This document shows positions 1-15,881 of a stretch of DNA of 64,000 bases, in pieces (position 1 is the first letter of the stretch; each line of letters opens with the position of its first letter). The stretch is taken from positions 169,913 to 233,912 of the forward strand of contig NZ_JAMOIL010000005.1 in NCBI RefSeq assembly GCF_023656415.1. Reading direction: 5' to 3'. Below the pieces are notes generated by a model that had not been told where the DNA came from, did not search any database, and worked only from the letters and a program-made list of their open reading frames with translations. This DNA is from Nocardioides bruguierae (lineage in GTDB: Bacteria > Actinomycetota > Actinomycetes > Propionibacteriales > Nocardioidaceae). The position numbers were made by a program, and so were the translations under genes.

Positions 1-1014
1 GCGGGCGCCCGCCGCGCGCAGCCCCAGGACGGCGGCGAGCAGCCCGACCCCCAGCATGGGCAGGGCCAGCACCCGCGGGGCGGTCTGGTCGAGCACGGCG
101 TAGACGCCGACGCAGACGCCGACCAGGCCGGTGAGCATGAGCGCCCCGGTGCGTCGCCGGGAGCGGGCGTCGGCGCCGGCGGTGCGGCCGTAGCCGCGGG
201 CGTCCATGCTGGCCGCCATCGCCAGGGACCGCTCGAGCGCGTCCTCCAGCACCGGGACCAGGAGGCGTCGCAGGCCGCGCACCCGCCCGCTGGGGCCGGA
301 GCGCAGCGACTGCGCGGCGCGCACCCGCTGCACGGACTCGGCCAACTGCGGCAGCACCGTGACCGCGACGACCAGGGCCGTGCCGACCTCGTAGAGCGCC
401 GCGGGCACCGAGCGCAGGAGCCGCTTGGGGTTGGCCAGCGCGTTCGCGGCACCCACGGCGATGACGATGGCGGCCAGCCGGAGGCCGTCGTAGAGCCCGC
501 TGAGCACGGTGGACGTGGTCACCGGGCCGAGCAGCGCGATGCCGGCGGCGAACCCGGGCAGCGGGATGCTCGGCAGGTCCAGCAGCACCGGACCGGTGGC
601 GTAGGCGCCGCCCAGCAGCACGCGGAAGGTGACCCGCAGGGCCACGATCGCGGCCCCCAGGGCGAGGTAGAACCGGAAGGAGCGCGACCAGGGCTGGTCG
701 CCGTGGCGTGCGGAGACGACGAGCGCCGCCGACCCGACGAGCAGCAGCAGCGCGAACGGGTTGGTGGTCAGCGAGGCCGCCGTGGCCAGGCCGAGGGCCC
801 AGACCCACCACGCGACCGGGTGCAGGTCGCGCGGGAGCCGGGCCGCGCGGGCGCGCGCGAGGAGCCGTCGACCGGCACCGGTGCGGGCGCGGGCGGCCGC
901 GCTCGTGGGTCCACCCGGCCCACCCTGGACCTCTCCCCCGGCCCGGCCCGTGGGCGCGGCGGGGACCGCGTCCGGGGTGCCGGGCGCGGAGGAGCGGTCC
1001 TGGGTGCTGGTCAC
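1..1014 (-). CDS. Energy-coupling factor (ECF) transporter transmembrane subunit T, 3' end cut by window edge
   Basis: EcfT/CbiQ-family membrane scaffold that joins a vitamin-binding S subunit to the ABC ATPases. My translation from the GTG at 1014 gives 338 codons without a stop before position 1. It has a disordered Pro/Gly/Ala N-terminus of about 70 residues, then hydrophobic segments, and the hallmark SMDARGYGR motif (the Ala-Arg-Gly coupling motif that contacts the ATPases). A VRAAQSLRS stretch upstream sits where the first coupling motif is expected. Further hydrophobic segments follow, so the protein is longer than a minimal EcfT. The GTG overlaps the TGA of the DUF4430 gene (GTGA, 1011-1014), implying translational coupling. 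Third gene of the riboswitch operon; ATPase and S subunit genes are expected beyond the window. The substrate is inferred from the riboswitch (cobalamin or cobalt), not seen in this protein. Confidence 0.88.
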   Translation of the reverse strand, partial: MTSTQDRSSAPGTPDAVPAAPTGRAGGEVQGGPGGPTSAAARARTGAGRRLLARARAARLPRDLHPVAWWVWALGLATAASLTTNPFALLLLVGSAALVVSARHGDQPWSRSFRFYLALGAAIVALRVTFRVLLGGAYATGPVLLDLPSIPLPGFAAGIALLGPVTTSTVLSGLYDGLRLAAIVIAVGAANALANPKRLLRSVPAALYEVGTALVVAVTVLPQLAESVQRVRAAQSLRSGPSGRVRGLRRLLVPVLEDALERSLAMAASMDARGYGRTAGADARSRRRTGALMLTGLVGVCVGVYAVLDQTAPRVLALPMLGVGLLAAVLGLRAAGAR

Positions 1015-2060
1015 CGGGGGTCGGGTCCCCCGTTCCCTGTGTTGCTGCTGCCCGTGGCGGTGCGGGCCCGGTGGCGGCGGGCGAGGGCGACGCCGCCCGC
1101 GCCGAGGAGCACCGCCAGCACGGCGGCGCCGGCGATCCCGGCGGGGATGCCGCCGTCGGTCTCGGACGCCGCCAGAGACGTGTCGTCGCTGACGGTGTCC
1201 CCGTCGTCGGTCGCCTCGGCGCTCGGGTCCGTGCTCGGCTCGGCGCTCGCGGACGCCTCCGCGCTCGCCGAGGCGGCCGCACGCGCGGCCTGGCGCCGCT
1301 CGGCCCGCCGGGCCTTCGCCCGGGCGTCGTCGGTGGCGGACGCGGTGGCGTCGTCGCCGGCCTCGGCGGACGGGTCCGTCGAGGGGTCGGCGCTCGCGTC
1401 GGCCGAGGCGCTGCTGGACGAGCCGGAGCCCGAGGAGCCGGAGCCGCCCGAGCCGCCGGAACCGCCCGAGCCGGAGCCCGAGCCACCCGAGCTGCCCTTG
1501 CCGGAGCTGCCGGAGGACCCGCTGCCCGAGCCGGAGCCCGAGCCGGAGCCCGACGTGGGCGACGCGGACGCGCCGTGCTGCGGGGCGCTGGTGGCCGGGG
1601 TGACGGTGCCGCTCTGGTCGTCCCAGGTGACGGCGACGGAGCCGCCCGCGGGCACCGTGAGCGACCAGGCGCCCTGCTGCGAGTAGGTCCAGCCGCCCTC
1701 GCCGTCGCTCCACCACAGGTTCCAGTACGCGCTGGCAGGCGGGGTGTTCACGCACGGGTCGTCGGCCGGGACGCCGTCGACCCGGCAGATGAAGCCGGGC
1801 TGGCGCGTGGGCTGGGTGAGGCTGTGCCCGGCCGCGGTGAGCAGGGTGGCCGCGGTGTCCCCGCCGCCGTCCACGCACGCGGTCTGCACGCCTCCGCCGA
1901 GGCCGTTGAACTCGACCACGACGCTGACCCCGCCGGCGTCCGCGCAGGTGGCGGCGCCGGCGGGCGCGGCGAGGGCGAGCGAGCCCAGGCAGGCCGAGGC
2001 CGCCGCGAGCACGAGGCCCGCGGCGGCCCGGGTGGCCCTGGTGGCCGTGCCGGTGGGCAC
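1011..2060 (-). CDS. Secreted, C-terminally membrane-anchored DUF4430-domain protein (transcobalamin beta-domain-like)
   Basis: Predicted cell-surface protein of 349 residues. Start chosen at GTG 2060, eight bases after the preceding stop, because it leads straight into a signal peptide (basic TRATRAA, hydrophobic core, ALAAPAGAA). The mature N-terminal domain of about 120 residues has four cysteines (ATCADAG, TACVDGG, FICRVDG, DPCVNT) and the aromatic YWNLWWSDGEGGW stretch typical of DUF4430, the domain that also forms the beta-domain of animal intrinsic factor and transcobalamin. A roughly 130-residue Ser/Gly then Ala/Asp/Ser spacer follows, then a transmembrane helix (GIPAGIAGAAVLAVLLGAGG) with a basic tail, so the domain is displayed outside the membrane on a stalk. 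It lies between the alpha-barrel gene and the ECF T-subunit gene. Cobalamin binding is inferred from domain kinship and the riboswitch. Confidence 0.8.
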   Translation of the reverse strand: MPTGTATRATRAAAGLVLAAASACLGSLALAAPAGAATCADAGGVSVVVEFNGLGGGVQTACVDGGGDTAATLLTAAGHSLTQPTRQPGFICRVDGVPADDPCVNTPPASAYWNLWWSDGEGGWTYSQQGAWSLTVPAGGSVAVTWDDQSGTVTPATSAPQHGASASPTSGSGSGSGSGSGSSGSSGKGSSGGSGSGSGGSGGSGGSGSSGSGSSSSASADASADPSTDPSAEAGDDATASATDDARAKARRAERRQAARAAASASAEASASAEPSTDPSAEATDDGDTVSDDTSLAASETDGGIPAGIAGAAVLAVLLGAGGVALARRHRARTATGSSNTGNGGPDPR

Positions 2061-2068
2061 GATCAGCC

Positions 2069-3202
2069 CTAGCAACCGGCGATCGTCAGGCTCGCCAGCG
2101 CCGGGGCGGCGTCGGCGGTGGCCTTCTGCCACTGGTAGGCACCGGTGTCGCTGATGCCGTCCGACTCGCCGGTGCGGCGGGTCTTCGGGTCGTAGGCGAT
2201 GGCGCCGTTCTGGCCGGCGAGCGCGTCGCCGCTGCGGGCGCCGAGCACCTGGGAGCGGGTGATCCACTGGGCCGCGTCCTGGGCCCGGGTGCAGGCACCG
2301 AGGGCGGTCAGGGCCCGGGCGGCCAGGCCGGTGGAGTCGGTGTTGGACGACTCCGTGCTGGAGCCACCGCCGTAGGAGCCGTTGCGCTTCTGGCCGGAGC
2401 GCAGCCACGACAGGGCGTCGGCCAGCGCGGCGTCGACCTTGCGGACGAGCACCGGGGAGCCGGAGGAGGCGATGGCCGTGAGCGACAGGACGGCCTGGGC
2501 GGTGCTGTCGGTGTCGGCACCGGAGTCGCCGGCACCGCTCTTGCAGCCCTGGCGCTTGGCCGAGGCGTCGTTGAAGTTCAGCCGGAAGTACCCCTCGTCG
2601 CACTGCTGGCGCAGCAGGAACCGGGTGGCCGCGGCGGCCTTCTTGCGCGAGCCGTCCTCCGCGAGCGCCTGTGCGGCGAACGCCTGGCCGAAGACGTTGG
2701 CGGTGTCGGCGTAGCCGGTGTCGTCCTGGACGCGGCCGACGATGCCGTCGTCGGTGCTGAGCATGGCCTTGAGGTTGACGATCAGGTCGTCCTGCGCGTT
2801 CGCCGGGCTGAGGCCGGCGTCCTGGAGGAAGGCGGCCGCCTTGGCGGTCGCGGAGGCGTAGCCGAGGACCTCGCCGTCGGCGTAGGTGTAGCCACGCACG
2901 CCCTCGCTGACGGCCTGGGCCACCGCGTCCACCGTGTCCGCACCGGCGCCCAGCTCGAGGAGGGCGGTCGCGACGTCGATGGAGACGCCGTAGTCGGAGT
3001 AGGAGTAGGTCGAGCCGTCGTAGTCGTAGAAGACCTCGACGAGGCCGTTCTCCGCCGGCTGCTTGGCCAGCCACTGGGCGGCCTTGGTCTCGCGCTTCTG
3101 GGCGGTGACGGCGCCGGCCGGGGCGACCGTGCCCAGGGCCAGGGCTCCGGTGGTCAGCGCGACGGTGGCGAGCGCCGCGACGCGGCGCAGAGGGGTCTTC
3201 AC
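2069..3202 (-). CDS. Secreted alpha/alpha-barrel protein (prenyltransferase/intrinsic-factor-like repeats), putative cobalamin-binding
   Basis: 377-residue exported protein. I chose GTG 3202 (VKTPLRRVAALATV) rather than an ATG 21 bases upstream because an AAGGA Shine-Dalgarno lies 5-9 bases before it. Signal peptide about 1-31 (APAGA, then VTAQ). The rest is alpha-helical with repeated motifs of the prenyltransferase/squalene-cyclase barrel superfamily: FGQAFAAQAL (171-180), DTDSTAQAVLSL (230-241), NTDSTGLAARAL (287-298). Four Cys at 201, 220, 304 and 377 could form disulfides. No DxDD cyclase motif and no isoprenoid context, so a terpene-cyclase role is unlikely. The same fold is the alpha-domain of intrinsic factor/transcobalamin. 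It is the first gene after a cobalamin riboswitch, followed by a DUF4430 protein and an ECF subunit, which supports a corrinoid-capture role. No anchor is visible, so it may be free or held by its neighbour. Confidence 0.82.
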   Translation of the reverse strand: MKTPLRRVAALATVALTTGALALGTVAPAGAVTAQKRETKAAQWLAKQPAENGLVEVFYDYDGSTYSYSDYGVSIDVATALLELGAGADTVDAVAQAVSEGVRGYTYADGEVLGYASATAKAAAFLQDAGLSPANAQDDLIVNLKAMLSTDDGIVGRVQDDTGYADTANVFGQAFAAQALAEDGSRKKAAAATRFLLRQQCDEGYFRLNFNDASAKRQGCKSGAGDSGADTDSTAQAVLSLTAIASSGSPVLVRKVDAALADALSWLRSGQKRNGSYGGGSSTESSNTDSTGLAARALTALGACTRAQDAAQWITRSQVLGARSGDALAGQNGAIAYDPKTRRTGESDGISDTGAYQWQKATADAAPALASLTIAGC

Positions 3203-3209
3203 TGGTGTT

Positions 3210-3233
3210 CCTTCCCGCTGCACAGCGAGAAGG
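3210..3233 (-). promoter_or_regulatory. Shine-Dalgarno-sequestering hairpin (riboswitch expression platform)
   Basis: On the minus strand CCTTCTCGCTG and CAGCGGGAAGG form a nearly perfect stem (one U-G pair). The 3' arm contains the AAGG of the Shine-Dalgarno for the GTG at 3202. This is the layout of a translational OFF switch: ligand-bound riboswitch exposes this hairpin and hides the ribosome site. The stem is visible; the mechanism is inferred. Confidence 0.7.
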
Positions 3234-3299
3234 CGCTGCCGGACCCGGTGCCCGGCGTGCCCACTCGCTGCTTTCCTCGACAGCGTGTGATCAGGACGG

Positions 3300-3440
3300 C
3301 CCGGGTGCAGGTGTTCCGGCTCGCCCGCGCCGCCACGCCCCAGGGGCAGCGAGCACGGGCCTACGGTTGCGGGTCAGCGCCGGACTTTCCACCGGCTTCC
3401 CCCGCGCACGGGCATGTCTGGAGTTGGTGGGCTCACCCTA
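3300..3440 (-). promoter_or_regulatory. Cobalamin (B12) riboswitch
   Basis: Read on the minus strand, the conserved core is present: GGGGGAAGCCGGTGGAAAGT then CCGGCGCTGA over 3374-3404, followed by CCCGCAACCGTAG (3361-3373). About 40 bases on is the B12 box AGCCGGAACACCTGCA (3306-3321). These match the cobalamin riboswitch consensus closely. A TAGGGT -10 candidate lies at 3435-3440, just after the gatB terminator, so transcription would start at the riboswitch 5' end. It precedes the alpha-barrel/DUF4430/EcfT genes, so that operon should be repressed by cobalamin. Outer boundaries are approximate. Confidence 0.93.
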
Positions 3441-3448
3441 CGACGAAC

Positions 3449-3486
3449 GGCCCCGCTCACCTACCCGGAGGATGGTGAGCGGGGCC
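3449..3486 (-). terminator. gatB terminator hairpin
   Basis: Perfect 13-base arms GGCCCCGCTCACC / GGTGAGCGGGGCC around a 12-base loop, 36 bases after the gatB stop. There is no long U-run (GTTCGTCG follows). It separates gatCAB from the riboswitch operon. Confidence 0.8.
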
Positions 3487-3521
3487 GCTCCTTCTGGTCT
3501 TGACCCGCGCGTGGCGGTGGG

Positions 3522-5021
3522 TCAGGTGAGCTTGGCCAGGATCAGCTCGCGGACCTTGCCCGCGTCGGCCTGCCCGCGCATCTCCTTCATCACCGCACCG
3601 ATGAGGGCGCCGGCCGCGGCGACCTTGCCGTCACGGATCTTGTCGGCGACGTCCGGGTTGGCCTCGATCGCCTTGTCGACGGCCGCCGAGAGCGCACCGT
3701 CGTCGGAGACGATGCCGAGGCCGCGGGCGGCGATGATCTCGTCGGGCGTGCCCTCGCCCGCGAGCAGGCCGTCGAAGACCTGGCGCGCGAGCTTGTCGTT
3801 CAGGGTGCCGGCGTCCACGAGCTTCTGGACGGCGGCGACGTCGGCGGGGCTGACGCCGAGCTCGGCGATCTCCGCGCCGGTGTCGTTGGCCCTGCGCGCC
3901 ATCTCGCCGAGCCACCACTTGCGGGCGGCCTGCGGTGCCGCACCCAGCGCGATGGTCTCCTCGACCAGGCCGAGCGCGCCGGCACCGACGGTGTCGCGCA
4001 TCTCCAGGTCGGAGAAGCCCCACTCGGCCTGCAGGCGGGCCCGCTTGGCGGTCGGGTTCTCGGGCAGGGTGCCGCGCAGCTCCTCGACCCACTCCCGGCT
4101 CGGCGCGACCGGCACGAGGTCGGGCTCGGGGAAGTAGCGGTAGTCCTCCGCGTCCGACTTCTCGCGCCCGGACGTGGTGATGCCCGAGTCCTCGTGGAAG
4201 TGGCGCGTCTCCTGCAGGATGCTGCCGCCCGCGTCGAGGACGCCGGCGTGCCGGCTCATCTCGAAGCGGACCGCGCGCTCGACCGAGCGGAACGAGTTCA
4301 CGTTCTTCGTCTCGGTGCGGGTGCCGAGCTTCTCGGTGCCGATCGGGGCGAGCGAGAGGTTCACGTCGGCGCGCAGGTTGCCCTGGTCCATCCGGGCCTC
4401 GGAGACGCCCAGGGCCACGATCAGCTCGCGCAGCTGCTGCACGTAGGCGCGGGCGACCTCGGGGGCCTTGGCGCCGGCGCCGGTGATCGGCTTGGTGACG
4501 ATCTCGATCAGGGGGATGCCGGCGCGGTTGTAGTCGACGAGCGAGTAGTCGGCGCCCTGGATGCGGCCGGTGACGCCGACGTGGGTCGACTTGCCGGTGT
4601 CCTCCTCCATGTGGGCGCGCTCGATGCCGACGCGGAAGGTCTCGCCGTCCACGTCGACGTCCATGTACCCCTCGAACGCGATCGGCTCGTCGTACTGGGA
4701 GGTCTGGAAGTTCTTCGGCATGTCCGGGTAGAAGTAGTTCTTCCGGGCGAAACGGCACCACTCGGCGATCTCGCAGTTCAGCGCGAGGCCGATGCGGATC
4801 GCGGCCTCGACGCCGCCCTTGTTGACCGCCGGCATGGAGCCGGGCAGTCCGAGGCAGGTCGGGCAGACCTGGGTGTTCGGCTCGCCGCCGAACGCGGTGG
4901 AGCAGCCGCAGAACATCTTGGTGGCCGTCGACAGCTCGACGTGCACCTCGAGGCCCAGCGCGGGCTCGTAGCGGGTGAGGACCTCGTCGAAGTCGACGAG
5001 CGTCTCGGTGGTGGCGCTCAT
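3522..5021 (-). CDS. gatB: Asp-tRNA(Asn)/Glu-tRNA(Gln) amidotransferase subunit B
   Basis: 499 residues. GatB binds mischarged Glu-tRNA(Gln)/Asp-tRNA(Asn), phosphorylates the acyl group and receives ammonia from GatA. It starts [20 protein letters not shown] and has the GLEVHVEL opening and the cysteine motif CGCSTAF...CPTCLGLPG of the zinc site near the N-terminus. EDTGKSTH follows in the catalytic domain. The helical and YqeY-like tail domains end with [17 protein letters not shown] 5021 overlaps the gatA stop by ATGA (5018-5021), so the subunits are translationally coupled. Last gene of gatCAB, closed by the hairpin at 3449-3486. The length is normal. Confidence 0.98.
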   Translation of the reverse strand: MSATTETLVDFDEVLTRYEPALGLEVHVELSTATKMFCGCSTAFGGEPNTQVCPTCLGLPGSMPAVNKGGVEAAIRIGLALNCEIAEWCRFARKNYFYPDMPKNFQTSQYDEPIAFEGYMDVDVDGETFRVGIERAHMEEDTGKSTHVGVTGRIQGADYSLVDYNRAGIPLIEIVTKPITGAGAKAPEVARAYVQQLRELIVALGVSEARMDQGNLRADVNLSLAPIGTEKLGTRTETKNVNSFRSVERAVRFEMSRHAGVLDAGGSILQETRHFHEDSGITTSGREKSDAEDYRYFPEPDLVPVAPSREWVEELRGTLPENPTAKRARLQAEWGFSDLEMRDTVGAGALGLVEETIALGAAPQAARKWWLGEMARRANDTGAEIAELGVSPADVAAVQKLVDAGTLNDKLARQVFDGLLAGEGTPDEIIAARGLGIVSDDGALSAAVDKAIEANPDVADKIRDGKVAAAGALIGAVMKEMRGQADAGKVRELILAKLT

Positions 5022-6574
5022 CGGAGGGCCCCTTCCGTGCTCGTGAGGGTCGCGACCTCGGGGGCCTGGTCCAGCAGCGGGCCGCCCCACTCCTTCTCCA
5101 GCGCGGCCTCGAGGGCGGCGCCGACGCGGTAGAGCCGGTCGTCGGCCAGCTGCGGGGCGAGGATCTGGAAGCCGACGGGCAGCCCGTCCTCCTCCGCCAG
5201 GCCGGCGGGCAGCGACATGCCGGGCACGCCCGCGAGGTTCGCCGGGATGGTGGCGAGGTCGTTGAGGTACATCGCCAGCGGGTCGTCGAGCTTCTCGCCG
5301 AGCTTGAACGCGGTGGTCGGCGCGGTGGGGCTGACCAGGACGTCCACGGACTCGAACGCCGCGTCGAAGTCGCGCTGGATGAGCGTGCGCACCTTCTGCG
5401 CGGTGCCGTAGTAGGCGTCGTAGTAGCCCGAGCTCAGCGCGTAGGTGCCGAGGATGATGCGGCGCTTGACCTCGTCGCCGAAGCCGGCGTCGCGGGTGGC
5501 GCGCATGACGGCCTCGGCCGACGGGGAGTCGTTGCTCTCCGGCATCACGCGGATGCCGTAGCGCATGGCGTCGAAGCGGGCCAGGTTCGAGGACGCCTCG
5601 CACGGCATGACCAGGTAGTAGGCCGCCAGGGCGTGGACGAAGCTCGGGCAGGAGACCTCGACGACCTCGGCGCCGGCGGCGACCAGCTTGTCGAGGGCCT
5701 CGGTGAAGCGGGCGCGGACGCCGGCCTGGTAGCCGTCGCCGCCCAGCTCGGTGATGACGCCGACCTTGAGGCCCGTCAGGTCGCCGGTCGCGCCCTGCTG
5801 GGCCGCCTCGACGAGGGAGGGCAGCGGCTCGACCACGGAGGTGGAGTCGAGCGGGTCGTGGCCGCCGATCAGCTCCTGGAGCAGGGCGGAGTCCATGACC
5901 GTGCGGGTCACGGGGCCGACCTGGTCGAGGCTGTTGGCCATCGCCACGAGGCCGTAGCGCGAGACCGCGCCGTAGGTGGGCTTCACGCCGACGGTGCCGG
6001 TGACGGCGCCGGGCTGGCGGATCGAGCCACCGGTGTCGGTGCCCAGCGCCAGCGGGGCCTGGAACGCGGCCACGGCCGCGGCCGAGCCGCCGCCGGAGCC
6101 GCCCGGGATGCGGGTGGTGTCCCACGGGTTGCGGGTGGGGCCGTAGGCGGAGTGCTCGGTGGAGGAGCCCATCGCGAACTCGTCCATGTTGGTCTTGCCG
6201 AGGATCGGCAGGCCGGCGGCCTTGAGGCGGGCCACGACGGTCGCGTCGTACGGCGGCACCCAGCCCTCGAGCATCTTCGAGCCGCAGGTGGTGGGCAGGC
6301 CGGTGGTGGCCAGCACGTCCTTCACCGCGACGGGCACGCCGTCGAGCGGGCTCAGCGGGGCGCCGGCGGCGCGGCGGGCGTCGGAGGCCTCGGCCTGGGC
6401 GAGCGCGCCCTCGGCGTCGACGTGCAGGAACGCGTGGATGCCGCCCTCGGCGTCGCCGTCGGTGGCGGCGATCCGCTCGAGCGCGGCGCGGGTGAGGGCG
6501 ACCGAGGTGGTCTCGCCGGAGGCCAGGGCGTCGGCCATCTGCGCGGCGGTGGCGCGGGTCGGGTCGATGCTCAT
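5018..6574 (-). CDS. gatA: Asp-tRNA(Asn)/Glu-tRNA(Gln) amidotransferase subunit A
   Basis: 518-residue amidase-signature protein that hydrolyses glutamine and channels ammonia to GatB. The Lys-Ser-Ser triad regions are visible: VAVKDVLAT (Lys), [13 protein letters not shown] (amidase signature with cis-Ser), and [13 protein letters not shown] with the nucleophile serine. [20 protein letters not shown] is typical of GatA. It overlaps gatC (6571-6574) and gatB (5018-5021) by four bases each, so all three subunits come from one message. Length and motifs are complete. Confidence 0.98.
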   Translation of the reverse strand: MSIDPTRATAAQMADALASGETTSVALTRAALERIAATDGDAEGGIHAFLHVDAEGALAQAEASDARRAAGAPLSPLDGVPVAVKDVLATTGLPTTCGSKMLEGWVPPYDATVVARLKAAGLPILGKTNMDEFAMGSSTEHSAYGPTRNPWDTTRIPGGSGGGSAAAVAAFQAPLALGTDTGGSIRQPGAVTGTVGVKPTYGAVSRYGLVAMANSLDQVGPVTRTVMDSALLQELIGGHDPLDSTSVVEPLPSLVEAAQQGATGDLTGLKVGVITELGGDGYQAGVRARFTEALDKLVAAGAEVVEVSCPSFVHALAAYYLVMPCEASSNLARFDAMRYGIRVMPESNDSPSAEAVMRATRDAGFGDEVKRRIILGTYALSSGYYDAYYGTAQKVRTLIQRDFDAAFESVDVLVSPTAPTTAFKLGEKLDDPLAMYLNDLATIPANLAGVPGMSLPAGLAEEDGLPVGFQILAPQLADDRLYRVGAALEAALEKEWGGPLLDQAPEVATLTSTEGALR

Positions 6575-6870
6575 GCCTCCTCCTCCAGGATGCGCGGGAC
6601 GGCGAAGCGCTGCTCCTCCACCTCGGGGGCACCGGAGAGCGCCTGCTCCGCGGTGAGGCCGGGGGTGACGACGTCCTCGCGGAAGACGTTGGTCAGGGGC
6701 AGCGGGTGCGAGGTGGCGGGGACGTCGTCCCCGACCACGCCGGTGATCGAGGCGACCGCGTCGAGGATCACCGAGAGCTGCGGGGCCATGTGGTCCAGCT
6801 CGGCGTCCGACAGGTCGATCCTCGACAGCGCGGCCAGGTGGGCCACCTCGTCGCGGGTGATGTCAGGCAT
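6571..6870 (-). CDS. gatC: Asp-tRNA(Asn)/Glu-tRNA(Gln) amidotransferase subunit C
   Basis: About 99 residues. GatC is the small strap that holds GatA and GatB together. It reads [20 protein letters not shown], the usual start of the family, and ends with VPRILEEEA. An ATG three codons upstream (6879) is possible. I prefer 6870 because a TAGGAT -10 box lies exactly seven bases before it, giving a leaderless transcript, and the upstream ATG falls inside that box. First gene of gatCAB with a 4-base overlap into gatA. Confidence 0.95.
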   Translation of the reverse strand: MPDITRDEVAHLAALSRIDLSDAELDHMAPQLSVILDAVASITGVVGDDVPATSHPLPLTNVFREDVVTPGLTAEQALSGAPEVEEQRFAVPRILEEEA

Positions 6871-6877
6871 GGGCCCC

Positions 6878-6883
6878 ATCCTA
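6878..6883 (-). promoter_or_regulatory. -10 box of gatCAB (leaderless)
   Basis: TAGGAT on the minus strand with seven bases to ATG 6870. Transcription would start at or next to the start codon. I see no good -35. Confidence 0.55.
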
Positions 6884-6936
6884 GGAGCGACCGCCCGCGG
6901 CGGTGCCCGGTGGTCCCGCGCGTCCCGGATAACGTG

Positions 6937-6950
6937 GTTGACAGTTCAAC
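6937..6950. promoter_or_regulatory. Small inverted repeat between gatC and the gene at 7157
   Basis: GTTGACAGTTCAAC: five-base arms GTTGA/TCAAC around four bases, about 60 bases upstream of the gatC -10. TTGACA on the plus strand also resembles a -35, but no matching -10 follows. Operator function is possible, unproven. Confidence 0.25.
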
Positions 6951-7144
6951 TGGATGGGCCGTGAAGCCCACCGATCCCCCCGAGCGTCCGCGCCCCGCCC
7001 GACCCTGTGCCGGGCGGACTCCCCTGCGCGGACCCGCGGCCCCGGGACCTTCTCCCGGGGCCGTCCTCGGCCCTGGACGCCCTCTCCTCGTCACCGGCGA
7101 GGTCGTTCTCGTCGCATCCGGAGCAACATCAGCGCGCGTCCACC

Positions 7145-7150
7145 TACCCT
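7145..7150 (+). promoter_or_regulatory. -10 box for the membrane protein gene at 7157
   Basis: TACCCT with six bases to GTG 7157, the leaderless layout seen repeatedly in this window. No clear -35. Confidence 0.45.
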
Positions 7151-7156
7151 GACGTC

Positions 7157-7759
7157 GTGCCGACGACCATCGAGACCTCCCCGCCCGCAGGCGACGCCCC
7201 CTCGGCACCACGTTCGCGCAGGCGCAGGCGCGCGGCCGCTCTCCTGCTGGTCATCGCCCTCGGCCTGGCGGCGGTCGGCGGAGTGCAGGGCTGGCGGTGG
7301 TGGACGCACCCGACGGTGCTGGGGGAAGCCGAAGGGTTCGGCTGGTTCGTCGCGGACCCACTGGCCGTGGCCGACGCCTCGCTCTACTACCTCGTGGCGT
7401 GGCCGTTGGGGGACGACGCGGCGACGACGATCACGATCGAGGACGCCGCCCCGGTGCTGACCACCGACGGGACCCGCGCCGACATCTCTGTGGTGGTCTG
7501 CCGCGGCGCCGACGAGGAGCCCATGGGTGTGGGGCCGAGCCTCGCCGGGTGGTGTGAGGCGACCGAGCCGGCCGTCGGCGCGACGTTCACCTGGGGCGGC
7601 GGGGCCGACGAGGCGCTCTACGTCCTCGTCACGGCCCAGCAGCCGGGCCGTACCCGACTGACCGCGGTCGACCTCACGTACTCCTACGAGGTCGGCCCGT
7701 TCACCCGCCGCGGCACGGAGCGGCTGGAGGAGCAGGTCTTCGTCCTGCGGGCCCGCTGA
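7157..7759 (+). CDS. Hypothetical single-pass membrane protein
   Basis: 200 residues if translation starts at GTG 7157 (VPTTIETSPPAGDAPS). The frame stays open further upstream to 7007, but I chose this start because of the TACCCT box six bases before it and the Pro/Arg-rich, low-complexity upstream part. A basic stretch RSRRRRR is followed by one hydrophobic helix (AAALLLVIALGLAAVGGVQG), then an extracytoplasmic domain of about 145 residues with two cysteines (VVCRGAD, AGWCEAT) and mostly beta-prone sequence. I recognise no family. It lies alone between divergent gatC and convergent ligA. Confidence 0.75.
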   Translation: MPTTIETSPPAGDAPSAPRSRRRRRAAALLLVIALGLAAVGGVQGWRWWTHPTVLGEAEGFGWFVADPLAVADASLYYLVAWPLGDDAATTITIEDAAPVLTTDGTRADISVVVCRGADEEPMGVGPSLAGWCEATEPAVGATFTWGGGADEALYVLVTAQQPGRTRLTAVDLTYSYEVGPFTRRGTERLEEQVFVLRAR

Positions 7760-7772
7760 TCCTCCCCGCGGG

Positions 7773-14702
<6,930 letters not shown>

Positions 14703-14706
<4 letters not shown>

Positions 14707-15878
14707 GCGGGGGCTCCGGCACGCTCGCGGGTGGCGACGCGTCGGGTCGCGGTGATGGTCGCCGAGCCGACGACGCGGCTGCCGGCGTAGACCACCACGG
14801 CCTGGCCCGGCGCGATGCCGGAGGCGTGCTCGAGCAGCTCCACGTCCACCCGGTGCTCGTCGGTGGGGGCCGCGGGGTCGCCGGAGACGACCACGCGGGC
14901 GCGGTGCTCGGCGCCGTGCGCGCGCAGCTGCACGGTGACGTCCTCGCCCTCCAGCACGGCGGGCCCGGCCGGGGTCGGCGCGAGCGGCACGTCGCACCAG
15001 CGGGGCCGGTCGGCCTCGAGCCCGTCGACGGCGAGCCCCTCGCGCGGGCCGACGCGGACGGTGCCGGAGACCGGCTCGATGTCGAGCACGTACCGGGGCT
15101 TGCCGTCCGGTGCCGGGCGGCCGATCCGCAGGCCCTTGCGCTGGCCGATCGTGTAGGCGTACGTGCCCTCGTGGCGGCCCAGCTCCTCGCCGGTGGCGTC
15201 GTCCACGATCGCGCCTCCGTCGTTGGGCGCCCGGTCGCCGAGCTTCTCGCGCAGCCAGCCGGCGTTGTCGCCGTCGGCGACGAAGCAGATGTCGTGGCTG
15301 TCGGGCTTGTCGGCCACGAGCAGGCCCCGGGCCGCGGCCTCGGCACGCACCTGCGACTTGGGCGTGTCCCCCAGCGGGAACAGCGAGTGCCGCAGCTGGG
15401 ACTGGTCGAGCACCCCCAGCACGTAGGACTGGTCCTTGCCGGCGTCCACGGAGCGGTGCATCTCGACCAGGCCCGCGGGGTTCTCGGTAAGCACGGCGTA
15501 GTGGCCGGTGGCCACGGCGTCGAAGCCCAGGGCCAGGGCCCGGTCGAGCACCGCGGCGAACTTGATCTTCTCGTTGCACCGCAGGCACGGGTTCGGCGTG
15601 AGGCCGGCGGCGTAGGAGTCCATGAAGTCCTCGACGACCTCCGCGTGGAACTCCTCGGAGAGGTCCCAGACGTAGAAGGGGATGCCGATGACGTCGGCGG
15701 CCCGGCGGGCGTCGTTGCTGTCCTCGATGGTGCAGCAGCCGCGCGCGCCCGAGCGGTAGGACGCCGGGTTGCGGGAGAGCGCCAGGTGGATGCCGGTCAC
15801 GTCGTGACCGGCCTCGGCGGCGCGGGCGGCGGCGACGGCGGAGTCGACTCCCCCGCTCATGGCGGCCAGGACGCGCAC
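14703..15878 (-). CDS. mnmA: tRNA-specific 2-thiouridylase
   Basis: 391 residues from GTG 15878 ([17 protein letters not shown]). Uses ATP and a persulfide to make 2-thiouridine at position 34 of Lys/Glu/Gln tRNAs. PP-loop SGGVDS at 8-13; catalytic Cys98 in [14 protein letters not shown] and partner Cys198 in [11 protein letters not shown], the two cysteines that form and receive the persulfide. ATGHYA and [11 protein letters not shown] are also conserved. It starts three bases after the cysteine desulfurase gene that supplies the sulfur. Confidence 0.97.
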
Positions 15879-15881
15879 GGC

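Noticed and set aside
703..2072. Plus-strand open frames opposite the DUF4430 gene, rich in Pro-Glu repeats
   Set aside because: The repeat is the reverse reading of the Ser/Gly stalk of the DUF4430 protein.
2069..3202. Terpene cyclase/prenyltransferase enzyme
   Set aside because: No DxDD or other catalytic motif, exported by signal peptide, and placed under a cobalamin riboswitch.
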